Source: JAABRU01 sp964505535
GTDB lineage: Bacteria; Desulfobacterota; Desulfobacteria; Desulfobacterales; Desulfococcaceae
Length of the DNA: 19,678 bases
Direction of reading: 5' to 3'
Assembly: GCA_964505535.1 (NCBI GenBank)
Contig: CAZDIU010000062.1
Location: forward strand, 1 to 19,678
Below are positions 7,696 to 14,794 of the stretch, piece by piece; the stretch's first letter is position 1, and each line of letters opens with the position of its first letter. Under the pieces are notes generated by a model. It searched no databases. It was not told where the DNA came from and worked only from the letters and a program-made list of their open reading frames with translations. The position numbers and the translations under genes were made by a program.

Positions 7696-8115
7696 ATGGG
7701 TTTATTTGATTCAATCGCTGAGCAGATCGGAACGGTTCTGTCCGATGTGGACAGCAAAGGGCAGGGCGGTTTTATGGAAGTGATCGGAGATCTGATCAGC
7801 AATTCCCAAAAGGACGGCATACAGGGACTGCTCAATGCTTTCAGGGACAAAGGCATGGGAGATTTTATTTCTTCCTGGATTGGCACAGGACAGAATCTGC
7901 CCATATCCGGAGACCAGTTGCAGGCAATACTTGGAAATGAGTATGTGCAGGCTGTTGCAGAGAAAATGGGACTTTCTGCTGAAAAGGTATCCGGCGGACT
8001 GGCTGATCTGCTGCCGAAGGTGATTGACAAACTGACACCTGAGGGTATGCTGCCCGAAGGCAGTCTCATGGATCAGGGACTGGATCTGCTCAAAAAATTC
8101 GGCAGACAAACCTGA
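7696..8115 (+). CDS. YidB-like (DUF937) family protein
   Basis: A 139-residue cytoplasmic-looking protein with the YidB/DUF937 layout: start MGLFDSI, a Gly-rich first third, then ISSWIGTGQNLPISGDQLQ (about 56-74), and a helical C-terminal segment SAEKVSGGLADLLPKVIDKL followed by TPEG. The molecular role of this family is poorly known. The ATG at 7696 is preceded at ideal distance by AAAGGAGG-like bases (7683-7690). The same frame is open back to an ATG at 7618, which overlaps the stop of the restriction-modification gene, but those 26 extra residues do not fit the family. The gene may be read through from the restriction gene, yet its product has no evident tie to it. Confidence 0.87.
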   Translation: MGLFDSIAEQIGTVLSDVDSKGQGGFMEVIGDLISNSQKDGIQGLLNAFRDKGMGDFISSWIGTGQNLPISGDQLQAILGNEYVQAVAEKMGLSAEKVSGGLADLLPKVIDKLTPEGMLPEGSLMDQGLDLLKKFGRQT

Positions 8116-8197
8116 TTCCCTTTTTCCCCGGACTGGTGCGACATTGTCTCGCCAGTGAAAAATATGCTGAAAAATGAAGAGAGAAGAGGACAGAACT

Positions 8198-8461
8198 GTG
8201 GCTGATCGGATGGAAAAGAAAGAGTTTGTAAAACGGATAGCCAAAAAGATGAATACAGATGAAGAAACAGCAGAAATCTGGGTAAATGCGATTTTTGACA
8301 CAATGTATGATGTATTCAAAGATGGTAAGGGCCTTACCCTGACAGGCTTTGGAGGTTTTTATCTGGACAGAAGGCGCAGTGGCACTGTTTTCAAATTCAA
8401 TCCCGGACAAAAACTGAAAGCATTGTTTGGATGGTCTTCCTCCTTCAAAGGGCAAATCTGA
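8198..8461 (+). CDS. HU/IHF-like protein with shortened beta-arm
   Basis: An 87-residue protein related to the HU/IHF DNA-bending family. The N-terminal helical part (KKEFVKRIAKKMNTDEETA) and the core strand with LTGFGGFY are typical, as is the closing FKFNPGQKLKALF. Between them the long beta-hairpin arm that normally grips and kinks DNA (about 25 residues, with its intercalating proline) is reduced to a short RRRSG turn. DNA bending in the usual way is therefore unlikely; dimerisation or another binding mode remains possible. I prefer the GTG at 8198, with AGAGGA upstream, over the ATG at 8174, which lacks a ribosome binding site; an ATG at 8210 is a further option. It lies 82 bp after the YidB-like gene. 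Confidence 0.75.
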   Translation: MADRMEKKEFVKRIAKKMNTDEETAEIWVNAIFDTMYDVFKDGKGLTLTGFGGFYLDRRRSGTVFKFNPGQKLKALFGWSSSFKGQI

Positions 8462-8552
8462 ACCATTTTCTTTCACGGTATTGCTTTCAGGATCTTGATA
8501 TACCGGCCGGCCCGATATGGTGACAGTGTGCAAGCTGAGGTAAGTAAGATAT

Positions 8553-8638
8553 GAGTTACGCAGTTGACAAGAAAGTCAATCCTGAAACCCTGAGGGTTTT
8601 CAAAACCCTCAGGGTTTATCCGATCAACTGCGTAACTC
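8553..8638. repeat. Nested palindromic repeat (MITE/REP-like)
   Basis: Outer arms: 8553-8567 (GAGTTACGCAGTTGA) is the exact reverse complement of 8624-8638. Nested inside, 8585-8600 pairs perfectly over 16 bp with 8602-8617 around a single C (AAACCCTGAGGGTTTT and its complement). Each inner arm is itself almost palindromic, so cruciform and two-hairpin forms are both possible. The repeat lies between the HU-like gene and relA/spoT and may also stop transcription entering from the left. The rest of the 266-bp gap (8462-8727) holds only a 6-bp stem (8671-8676 with 8685-8690) and the relA/spoT leader. Confidence 0.8.
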
Positions 8639-8727
8639 CCATAAGTTACATTTTTTTTAAAAAAATGCAACCCGGTGAAAAATAACCGGGATACAAAACC
8701 TTCCCCAATGCGGAAGAAGAGCAGACC

Positions 8728-10881
8728 ATGATTCGCATCAACGAAATTATTGACAAAGTGCTGGAGAACAATCCGGAAGCGGATGTGAACATTATTGAAC
8801 GCGCGTATGTTTTTTCGGCCAAGGTTCATGAGGGACAGGTGCGCCTGTCCGGAGAACCATACCTTTCCCATCCTATGGAAGTTGCCGGAATTCTGGCTGA
8901 TATGAAGCTTGATCCTGTGAGCATCGCAGCCGGTCTTCTCCATGATGTGGTGGAGGATACCCATGCCACCGTGGAAGAAATTGAGGATATGTTCGGGCCG
9001 GAAGTGGCCCGGATTGTTTCGGGCGTAACCAAACTCGGCAAGGTGCACGCGATGAGCGCGCAGGCACGGCAGGCTGAAAGCATACGGAAGATGCTGCTGG
9101 CCATGGCAGATGATCTTCGGGTGATTCTTATCAAACTCGCAGACCGGCTGCACAATATGCGCACCCTTCAGTATCACCGGAAAGAGGAAAAAAAAGTAAA
9201 AATATCTCAGGAGACTCTGGATATTTACGCTCCTCTGGCCTCCCGGCTGGGAATCTACTGGATTAAGCGGGAACTGGAGGACACAGCCTTCAAATATGTG
9301 CATCCGGAAGAATATGCAAAAATTGAAGGAGAGGTGAGCAAAGACAGAGCCCAGCGCGAGGGATTCATTGACACTGTCAAAGACATGATCCGCAAAGAAA
9401 TGGATGCCGCGGGCCTGAAATGTGAAATTCTGGGCCGCTACAAACATTTTTACAGCATTTACCAGAAAATGATCTCCCAGAACCTGGTTTTTGAAGGAGT
9501 GTATGATGTCATGGCCTTCCGGATTATTCTGGATTCCAAACCCCAGTGTTATGAGGCTTTGGGAATTCTTCACACCAGATGGAAACCGGTGGACAGCAAA
9601 TTCAAGGATTATATCGGCCGGCCCAAACCCAATATGTATCAGTCCCTTCACACCACTGTCACCGGCCCCTATGGGGAAAGATTGGAAATTCAGATACGCA
9701 CAAGGGAAATGGATCAGGTGGCAAATTCCGGCATTGCCGCGCACTGGGGATACAAAGAGGGGAAACAGATTGATGAAAATGTGAGCCGAAAATTTGCATG
9801 GATTCAGAACCTGGTCGAAAATCAGGCCAACATCAGGGATCCCGAAGAATTTATGGAAAGTGTGCGCATCGACCTGTTTCCGGACGAGGTCTATGTATTT
9901 ACCCCCCAGGGAGAAATCATGTCTTTGAACAAAGGAGCGACACCTGTGGATTTTGCCTATCTGATCCATACGGAAGTGGGCAATCAGTGTGTGGGGGCAA
10001 AAGTTGATGGCCGCATGGTTCCCCTGCGCTATGAACTGAAAACCGGAGAACGTGTTGAAATCATCACCTCTCCCGGTCATACACCCAGCAATGACTGGCT
10101 CAGTTTTGTCAAAACCGTGAAAGCCCGCTCCCGGATCAGGCAGTGGATCAGAACCCAGGAAAGGGAACGGAGTCTCACTTTGGGCCGGGAGATGTGCGAA
10201 AAGGCTTTTCGCAAGTACAAACTCAATTACAATGACTGGCTGAAATCAGGGGATGTGGAAAAGATTATTTCCGAATTCAATTTCAAAACCCTTGAGGATC
10301 TGATTGCCAATGTGGGATACGGCAAAGTCACGCCTCTTCAGATCATTCGGAAAATTGTACCCAAAAGTGAAAGTGAAGAAAAAGAGCAGGACACAATTTT
10401 TGACAGGCTCGTGGCGCGGGTTCGGAGAAAAAAATCCGCGTCTGGCGTGAGTGTGAAGGGAATGGATGATATTCTTGTTCGATTCGGGAAATGCTGTCAG
10501 CCGGTTCCCGGAGACGCGATCACCGGTTTTATCACGCGGGGCCGAGGGGTCACCGTGCATCGCTGCAACTGTCTGTATGCCCTGAAACTGAATCCGGATC
10601 GGCGAATTGATGTGGAATGGAGCGATGAATCCACAGAAACCTACCCTGTCCGCATTCATATCCAGTCCTATGACCGGGTCGGCCTGCTGGCAGATCTGGC
10701 TTCCAATATCAGCAAAAGCGGGGCCAATATTGTCAATGTTCATTCCGAGAGCAAAGAGGATAACACGGTGGAGAGCATTTTTACGCTGGCCGTCAGGGAC
10801 ACCCGGCATTTGAACAGGGTCTTGACGGCCATAAAAAAAGTGCGCCAGATTAACAGGGTAATCCGGCTCGATGCCTCTTAA
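8728..10881 (+). CDS. RelA/SpoT-type (p)ppGpp synthetase/hydrolase
   Basis: A 717-residue long-form Rel enzyme that makes and degrades the alarmone (p)ppGpp. Domains in order: an HD hydrolase with intact metal and catalytic residues (His48, His72-Asp73, Glu76-Asp77 in LLHDVVEDTH; ADRLHNMRTL at 138-147); a synthetase (about 240-345: KFKDYIGRPKPNMYQSLHTT, then LEIQIRT); a TGS domain (about 381-448, VYVFTPQGEIM); a Cys/His zinc-finger-type region (about 588-616, FGKCCQPVPGD and HRCNC); and a C-terminal ACT domain (about 635-717). The [RK]FKD signature and complete HD motif predict a bifunctional Rel/SpoT rather than a synthetase-only RelA. The ATG at 8728 has a modest GGAAGAAGAG site. Its stop codon overlaps that of the convergent rpmB. 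Confidence 0.96.
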   Translation: MIRINEIIDKVLENNPEADVNIIERAYVFSAKVHEGQVRLSGEPYLSHPMEVAGILADMKLDPVSIAAGLLHDVVEDTHATVEEIEDMFGPEVARIVSGVTKLGKVHAMSAQARQAESIRKMLLAMADDLRVILIKLADRLHNMRTLQYHRKEEKKVKISQETLDIYAPLASRLGIYWIKRELEDTAFKYVHPEEYAKIEGEVSKDRAQREGFIDTVKDMIRKEMDAAGLKCEILGRYKHFYSIYQKMISQNLVFEGVYDVMAFRIILDSKPQCYEALGILHTRWKPVDSKFKDYIGRPKPNMYQSLHTTVTGPYGERLEIQIRTREMDQVANSGIAAHWGYKEGKQIDENVSRKFAWIQNLVENQANIRDPEEFMESVRIDLFPDEVYVFTPQGEIMSLNKGATPVDFAYLIHTEVGNQCVGAKVDGRMVPLRYELKTGERVEIITSPGHTPSNDWLSFVKTVKARSRIRQWIRTQERERSLTLGREMCEKAFRKYKLNYNDWLKSGDVEKIISEFNFKTLEDLIANVGYGKVTPLQIIRKIVPKSESEEKEQDTIFDRLVARVRRKKSASGVSVKGMDDILVRFGKCCQPVPGDAITGFITRGRGVTVHRCNCLYALKLNPDRRIDVEWSDESTETYPVRIHIQSYDRVGLLADLASNISKSGANIVNVHSESKEDNTVESIFTLAVRDTRHLNRVLTAIKKVRQINRVIRLDAS

Positions 10882-11069
10882 GCGGTCTTGATCACCAGAC
10901 CTTTTTTGATACAGCTGGTGCAGGCCATTATTTTCTGCACCCTGCCGTTGCGAACAGCGCGCACCCGCTGCAGATTGGGGTTGAAACGGCGTTTGTTCAC
11001 ATTATGGGCATGGCTCACATGGCAGCCGACCATTGGTTTTTTTCCGCAGAATGCACACATTCTGGACAT
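10878..11069 (-). CDS. rpmB: 50S ribosomal protein L28
   Basis: A 63-residue large-subunit ribosomal protein starting MSRMCAFCGKKP. It retains the zinc-binding form with two CxxC pairs (CAFC near the start and CTSC near the end), plus the family stretch HNVNKRRFNPNLQRVRA. The frame extends 31 codons upstream, but an AAAGGAG site (11078-11084) fixes the start at 11069. The stop codon shares TTAA (10878-10881) with the stop codon of the convergent relA/spoT gene. Confidence 0.97.
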   Translation of the reverse strand: MSRMCAFCGKKPMVGCHVSHAHNVNKRRFNPNLQRVRAVRNGRVQKIMACTSCIKKGLVIKTA

Positions 11070-11096
11070 GATTTGATCTCCTTTGCAATATTCTGT

Positions 11097-11124
11097 ATAG
11101 TATGTTCTTACAAATTTTTGACAA
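11097..11124 (-). promoter_or_regulatory. Possible sigma70 promoter of rpmB
   Basis: Read on the minus strand: TTGTCA (11119-11124), 16 bp, TACTAT (11097-11102). It lies 13 bp upstream of the AAAGGAG ribosome binding site, so the leader would be short. The -35 is good (5 of 6) and the -10 is mediocre. Confidence 0.4.
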
Positions 11125-11352
11125 TACACCATCTGCTCAGGCATGTAAAGCAAATTGTGCACAGAAACTTGCAGGCATCCTTTCTTATCTCTTCTCTCTT
11201 CAGAAAGTCACCGGAGAGTGTTTTGGGAACTCCGGCTCTTTCACCTGCAAAGACACTGAAACAATTTTGAATCACTGTGCATTTGGTATGCTGCAGGGCA
11301 CATCATCCGCCCTGTCTTTCAGACAGTCTCCAGGCACAGGCGGATAACCGCT
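11125..11352. other. Gene-free spacer between rpmB and bamD
   Basis: No gene recognised. A compound fold is visible near bamD: ATCCGCC (11305-11311) pairs with 11339-11345 and encloses a perfect 6-bp stem (11312-11317 with 11321-11326). It lies just after the bamD stop codon in the minus direction and could protect or end that transcript, but it lacks a following U run on that strand. Confidence 0.4.
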
Positions 11353-12006
11353 TTATTTTTCTTTATCTTTCTGCAGGAATTTTTCGCACAGGGCGATATA
11401 ATGAAGGGCCTTCTGATGAATGCCGACATCCGGATAATCGGAAAGAACGGTTCGGAACCGTTTGACAGCAGGTTCATACTGTTTGTTTTTGTAGTAAAAA
11501 AGCCCCACGTAGAATTCATGCCCGGCAAGGCTTTTCTGACATTCCCGGATGTTTTTTTGGGCTTTGGCCGCATAGGGATCATCCGGATACTGTTTCACCA
11601 GACGGTTATAGGTTTCCAGAGCTTTTCTGACAACGCCCTGATCCCTGTCTATGGAATCCATCTGTTCAAAATAACAGTTTCCGATCTGGAAAATCACATA
11701 GGGCACAGCCTCATTGCGGGGATGAAGGCTTTCAAACTCCTCATAGGCTGACACAGCCTCTTCGTATTCCTCCAGATGATAGTGTGAATCTGCAATCTTG
11801 AGTTCGGCAAGAATGGCATATTTGCTGAAGGGATACCAGTCTTTGAGTTTTTCAAAGGATGCAATGGCCTTGCGGTAGTCACGGCCTTCAAATGCCTCCA
11901 TCCCCTCGCTCACCAGTTCATGGGAGGGTTTGTCTTCGGCTGTCTTAAACCATGCGCAGCCGGAACATGTGAACAGTACTAAAGAAAACAGAATGATTTT
12001 TTTCAT
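11353..12006 (-). CDS. bamD: Outer membrane protein assembly factor BamD
   Basis: A 217-residue lipoprotein of the BamD (YfiO/ComL) family, the essential TPR-rich partner of BamA in inserting beta-barrel proteins into the outer membrane. A hydrophobic leader ends in CSGC; Cys17 is the likely lipidation site, with an unusual Cys rather than Leu at the -3 position. The mature part consists of TPR-like helices (for example AFEGRDYRKAIASFEKLKDW, ELKIADSHYHLEEYEEAVSA, FYYKNKQYEPAVKRFRTVLS) and the conserved YPFSKYA. Length is close to that of known BamD proteins. The ribosome binding site is weak and distant. The gene is on the same strand as the cupredoxin-like genes upstream but separated from them by 138 bp, so it probably has its own promoter. 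Confidence 0.92.
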   Translation of the reverse strand: MKKIILFSLVLFTCSGCAWFKTAEDKPSHELVSEGMEAFEGRDYRKAIASFEKLKDWYPFSKYAILAELKIADSHYHLEEYEEAVSAYEEFESLHPRNEAVPYVIFQIGNCYFEQMDSIDRDQGVVRKALETYNRLVKQYPDDPYAAKAQKNIRECQKSLAGHEFYVGLFYYKNKQYEPAVKRFRTVLSDYPDVGIHQKALHYIALCEKFLQKDKEK

Positions 12007-12144
12007 TTACAGATTTTGTCTCCGTATTCTCTGGCTAATGTTTTGTTTACACTCCAAATCAATTAACGAACTTGATGGTAACAGGTCATAAGAGAATAAA
12101 TTTCAACTGAAGAAATTCATATCCACACTGAAATTTCGTCAGAA

Positions 12145-12870
12145 TCAGAAAAGAATACTTGCCGGTCCCCCATGAAATATAGTGTATGTTACGCTGTCCT
12201 GAAATTTTTTCCCTTCATATTCAGCTTCTATGGCTATTTTATGAATGCCCGGCGGCATGGAAAAAGGCGGCATGGAAAAAGTTATATAATGAATAAAAGT
12301 AGTTCCCGACTCCGGATGAAAAGGAACCGCAACAGCACGGCGGCTTTCATAAGACAGGGCTTTGGCAAGTTCGGGCATTGTCCCTTCAAATACCAGGGTT
12401 TCATCATAAAAGATCTTTACCGTTCCGCCCTGACCTATTGACTGAGACCAAAACATATTCGGATAAAAAATGGTCATACTGATTTTCTGTTCATCCGGAA
12501 ATTTCGAATCTCTCGGCGATATCTCAAGTATACTTCCATCCAAGACTAAAACAATTTTTCCGCTAAATCCGTCTTTCAGATCACTATACGATATTTCAAA
12601 TTCAGCATAAATCAGCATATTAAGATCGTTGAAGGTATGCTCATAGCTGAGTCCCGGACTTAAAGGCCCCGAATAAAAAATTCCTGCTATACCTGTTACA
12701 CTGTGTACAGTGGTTCCCTTATTGATCCATTTTACGGTATCTCCCGCAACGATTTCAATTTCTTCGGGATGAAAACCGGTATCGTCAATGATGACCTCGT
12801 GTGTCTCCGCCCATGCCGGAAATGTGGCAGTAACCAAAAGAAAAACTGCAATAAAAAACTGTCTGATCAT
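12145..12870 (-). CDS. Secreted cupredoxin-fold protein, paralogue 1 (copper ligands lost)
   Basis: A 241-residue protein with a Sec signal peptide (hydrophobic 5-18, AWA cleavage site after residue 21), so periplasmic or secreted. Residues 22-110 resemble plastocyanin-like cupredoxins: DDTGFHPEEIEI, GDTVKWINKGTTVHSVT, SGPLSPGLSYEHTF and the closing GFSGKIVL. His56 matches the first copper ligand. At the usual C-x2-H-x2-M loop the protein has Ser96, Lys99 and Phe102, so it cannot form a type 1 copper site. Residues about 115-241 form a second, unidentified beta-rich domain (MTIFYPNMFW, GGTVKIFYDETL, PPGIHKIAIEAEYEGKKF). It has the repeated segment FSMPPFSMPPG. The start has a good AAAGGAGG site. 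Most downstream of three tandem copies. Function unknown. Confidence 0.8.
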   Translation of the reverse strand: MIRQFFIAVFLLVTATFPAWAETHEVIIDDTGFHPEEIEIVAGDTVKWINKGTTVHSVTGIAGIFYSGPLSPGLSYEHTFNDLNMLIYAEFEISYSDLKDGFSGKIVLVLDGSILEISPRDSKFPDEQKISMTIFYPNMFWSQSIGQGGTVKIFYDETLVFEGTMPELAKALSYESRRAVAVPFHPESGTTFIHYITFSMPPFSMPPGIHKIAIEAEYEGKKFQDSVTYTIFHGGPASILF

Positions 12871-12889
12871 CTCGTGCCTCCTTTGATTT

Positions 12890-12932
12890 TAAAAAAGCCG
12901 GGAGCCGTAACTGCTGAACAGCCGACGGCTCC
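12890..12932 (-). terminator. Leader hairpin upstream of cupredoxin-like copy 1
   Basis: On the minus strand GGAGCCG (complement of 12926-12932) pairs with CGGCTCC (complement of 12901-12907), followed by CGGC and a run of six U (12891-12896). This is an intrinsic-terminator shape placed about 8 bp before the AAAGGAGG site of the gene. It could end transcripts from upstream or act as an attenuator of copy 1. The local AGCCG-CGGCT complementarity allows alternative pairing. Confidence 0.6.
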
Positions 12933-12947
12933 GAAATAAAGCTGTTT

Positions 12948-13034
12948 TATTCTCTCACATTAACAGACAGATAATCGAAACTCAGCACATCATAAGTCAA
13001 GTTTTTCATCCAGAATAATCTCTGTTCCAAAGCC
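12948..13034 (-). pseudogene. Decayed remnant of the S8 protease 3' end, copy 1 spacer
   Basis: Read on the minus strand, this stretch aligns with the last ~80 bp of the S8 gene at 14811-14895. It gives FGTEIILDEKLDL, a one-base length change, then LSFDYLSVNVRE and a stop, against FGTDIIQDGHLTD and LLSYDYVLISVR in the protease. It has no start codon and a broken frame, so it is a relic of tandem duplication and not a gene. Confidence 0.72.
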
Positions 13035-13078
13035 CCCCTGCTCACCTGCCGGAAATTCGGCAGACTGACTTCTGTAAA

Positions 13079-13789
13079 TCAGAAAAGAACAGTCATCGGT
13101 CCCCCATGAAATATAGTGTATGTTACGCTGTCCTGAAATTTTTTCCCCTTATATTCAGCTTCTATGGCTATTTTATGAATGCCCGGCGGCAGGGAAAAAG
13201 ACAGATATCGGGTAGAAGTACTCCTTCCCGACTCTGGATCATCATAAGGAGGGGCAACAGAACCCATATTTTCAACAGGCAGGGCTTCGGCAAGTTCGGG
13301 CATTGTCCCCTCAAATATCAGGGTTTCATCATAAAAGACCTTTACTGTTCCCCCCTGACCTATTGACGTAAAATAGAACATGTTGGGATAAAAAATGGTC
13401 ATAGTGATTTTCTGCTCATCCAAAAATTTCGAATCTCGCGGTGATATCTCAAGTCTGCCGCCATCCAAAATAATTTTTCCGAGAAATTCGTCTTTCATAT
13501 CGCCATACGATACTTCTAATATGTCAAAAGGGATCGTAGCAAAATTGTTGAAAGTATGTTCATGGCTGAGTCCTGGGCTTAAAGGCCCCGAATCAAACAC
13601 ACCAGCCATACCTGTTGCACTGTGTACGGTGGTTCCCCTGTTGATCCATTTTACGGTATCACCCGAAAGTATTTCAATTTCTTCGGGATGAAAACCTGTG
13701 TCGTCAATGATGACCTCATGTGTCTCCGCCCATGCCGGAAATGTGGCAGTAACCAAAAGAAAAACTGCAATAAAAAACTGTCTGATCAT
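13079..13789 (-). CDS. Secreted cupredoxin-fold protein, paralogue 2 (copper ligands lost)
   Basis: 236 residues, the middle tandem copy. The signal peptide and first ~40 mature residues are identical or nearly identical to copy 1, and the upstream DNA is also almost identical, whereas residues 60-125 differ clearly. Cupredoxin-like part 22-110 with His56 kept (TTVHSAT) but Gly96, Lys99 and Phe102 at the Cys, His and Met ligand positions; no cysteine is present in the protein at all. Second domain about 113-236 with MTIFYPNMFYFTSIGQGG, VKVFYDETLIFEG and SFSLPPGIHKIAIEAEYKG. It uses the same ATG and AAAGGAGG arrangement as the other copies. The 208-bp spacer to copy 1 contains the leader hairpin and a protease-end remnant, so each copy may be a separate transcription unit. 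Confidence 0.8.
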   Translation of the reverse strand: MIRQFFIAVFLLVTATFPAWAETHEVIIDDTGFHPEEIEILSGDTVKWINRGTTVHSATGMAGVFDSGPLSPGLSHEHTFNNFATIPFDILEVSYGDMKDEFLGKIILDGGRLEISPRDSKFLDEQKITMTIFYPNMFYFTSIGQGGTVKVFYDETLIFEGTMPELAEALPVENMGSVAPPYDDPESGRSTSTRYLSFSLPPGIHKIAIEAEYKGKKFQDSVTYTIFHGGPMTVLF

Positions 13790-13808
13790 CTCGTGCCTCC
13801 TTTGATTT

Positions 13809-13851
13809 TAAAAAAGCCGGGAGCCGTAACTGCTGAACAGCCGGCGGCTCC
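13809..13851 (-). terminator. Leader hairpin upstream of cupredoxin-like copy 2
   Basis: Same element as before copy 1: 13845-13851 pairs with 13820-13826 (7 bp), then a U run on the minus strand (13810-13815) directly upstream of the AAAGGAGG site. The right-hand bases read CCGGCGGCTCC here, versus CCGACGGCTCC in copy 1. Confidence 0.6.
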
Positions 13852-13869
13852 GAAATAAAGCTGTTTTTG

Positions 13870-13915
13870 TTATCTCACATGTATCGTCAGATAATCGAAA
13901 CTCAGCAGATTATAA
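13870..13915 (-). pseudogene. Decayed remnant of the S8 protease 3' end, copy 2 spacer
   Basis: On the minus strand this reads in one frame FYNLLSFDYLTIHVR followed by TAA, matching the protease C-terminus DNLLSYDYVLISVR and its stop codon at 14811-14813. The similarity continues past the stop codon into the shared leader. Upstream of it (towards 13990) no further protease similarity is evident to me. Confidence 0.75.
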
Positions 13916-14016
13916 AAACTCAACTGATGGTTAGGAGTTCGGGTTAAGGCCTGTGCCGGAAAAGATTCTCCTGTCTGAAAAAAATGTCGGAAATTCAGCA
14001 GGCTGACTCCGGTGAA

Positions 14017-14730
14017 TCAAAAAGGAACACCCACAATCGGTTTCCTATGAAATATGGTGTATGTCACACTGTCCCGAAGTTTCTTTCCTTTATATTCAGC
14101 TTCTATGGCTATCTGATGAATGCCCGGCGGCAGGGAAAAAGGCGGCAGAGAAAAAGACAGATAATAAACAAGAGTTTCGATTCCCATAGAAGGCTCAACA
14201 ACAACACCGCTGCTTTCAACAGGCATGAGGGCATTGGCAAGTTGTAAAATTGACCCCTCATATATCAGTGTTCCGTCATAAAAGACCTTTATCGGTCCTC
14301 CGCCCATACTTTTTAACACCCAAAAGATGGAAGGACAAAAGATAGTCATAGTGATTTTCTGGTCATCCAGAAATTTCGAATCTCCCGGCGATATTTCAAG
14401 CGTACTGTTATCAACAACAATTTTACCCTCATATCCGCCTTTCATATCAGCATACAATATTTCCAATGTCAAATGGGTCAGCGTGTTCAAACCGTCAAAA
14501 GTATGTTCATAGTTCAGTCCCGGACTCAGAGGACCGGAATCAAATCCCTCACTTGTCGCACTGTGAACGGTGGTTCCTTTGTTGACCCATTTTACGGTAT
14601 CACCCGAAAGTATTTCAATTTCTTCGGGATGAAAACCTGTATCGTCAATGATGACCTCGTGTGTCTCCGCCCATGCCGGAAATGTTACAGTAATCAGAAT
14701 AAAAACTGCAATAAAAAACTGTCTGATCAT
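14017..14730 (-). CDS. Secreted cupredoxin-fold protein, paralogue 3 (copper ligands lost)
   Basis: 237 residues, the copy nearest the S8 gene and the most divergent of the three. Signal peptide MIRQFFIAVFILITVTFPAWA with cleavage after residue 21. The cupredoxin-like region keeps His56 (TTVHSAT) but has Ala94, Lys97 and Tyr100 where Cys, His and Met are expected; the loop after His56 is two residues shorter. The second domain contains MTIFCPSIFW, IKVFYDGTLIYEG and FSLPPFSLPPGIHQIAIEAE, including the doubled SLPP segment also seen as SMPP in copy 1. It starts 80 bp after the S8 stop codon with the leader hairpin between them, and could be co-expressed with S8 when that hairpin is read through. 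Partner or ligand unknown. Confidence 0.8.
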   Translation of the reverse strand: MIRQFFIAVFILITVTFPAWAETHEVIIDDTGFHPEEIEILSGDTVKWVNKGTTVHSATSEGFDSGPLSPGLNYEHTFDGLNTLTHLTLEILYADMKGGYEGKIVVDNSTLEISPGDSKFLDDQKITMTIFCPSIFWVLKSMGGGPIKVFYDGTLIYEGSILQLANALMPVESSGVVVEPSMGIETLVYYLSFSLPPFSLPPGIHQIAIEAEYKGKKLRDSVTYTIFHRKPIVGVPF

Positions 14731-14749
14731 CTCGTGCCTCCTTTTATTT

Positions 14750-14794
14750 TAAAAAAGCCGGGAGCCGTAACTGCTGAACAGCCGGCGGCCCGGA
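14750..14794 (-). terminator. Leader hairpin between S8 gene and cupredoxin-like copy 3
   Basis: This corresponds to the leader hairpins of the other copies but with a changed right arm (CGGCCCGG instead of CGGCTCCG). The best pairing becomes CCGGG (14758-14762) with CCCGG (14789-14793) plus GCCG with CGGC. The U run (14751-14756 on the minus strand) and the adjoining ribosome binding site are kept. It probably serves as the S8 terminator or attenuates entry into copy 3. Confidence 0.55.

Noticed and set aside
9624..9660. Met instead of Gly in the Rel synthetase motif (NMYQSLHT)
   Set aside because: I recall this as a common natural variant in delta-proteobacterial Rel proteins; the other synthetase residues are intact.
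8473..10080. 535-codon open frame antisense to the Rel gene
   Set aside because: It is a shadow of the clearly identified Rel coding sequence, with low-complexity His/Phe-rich translation and no domain.
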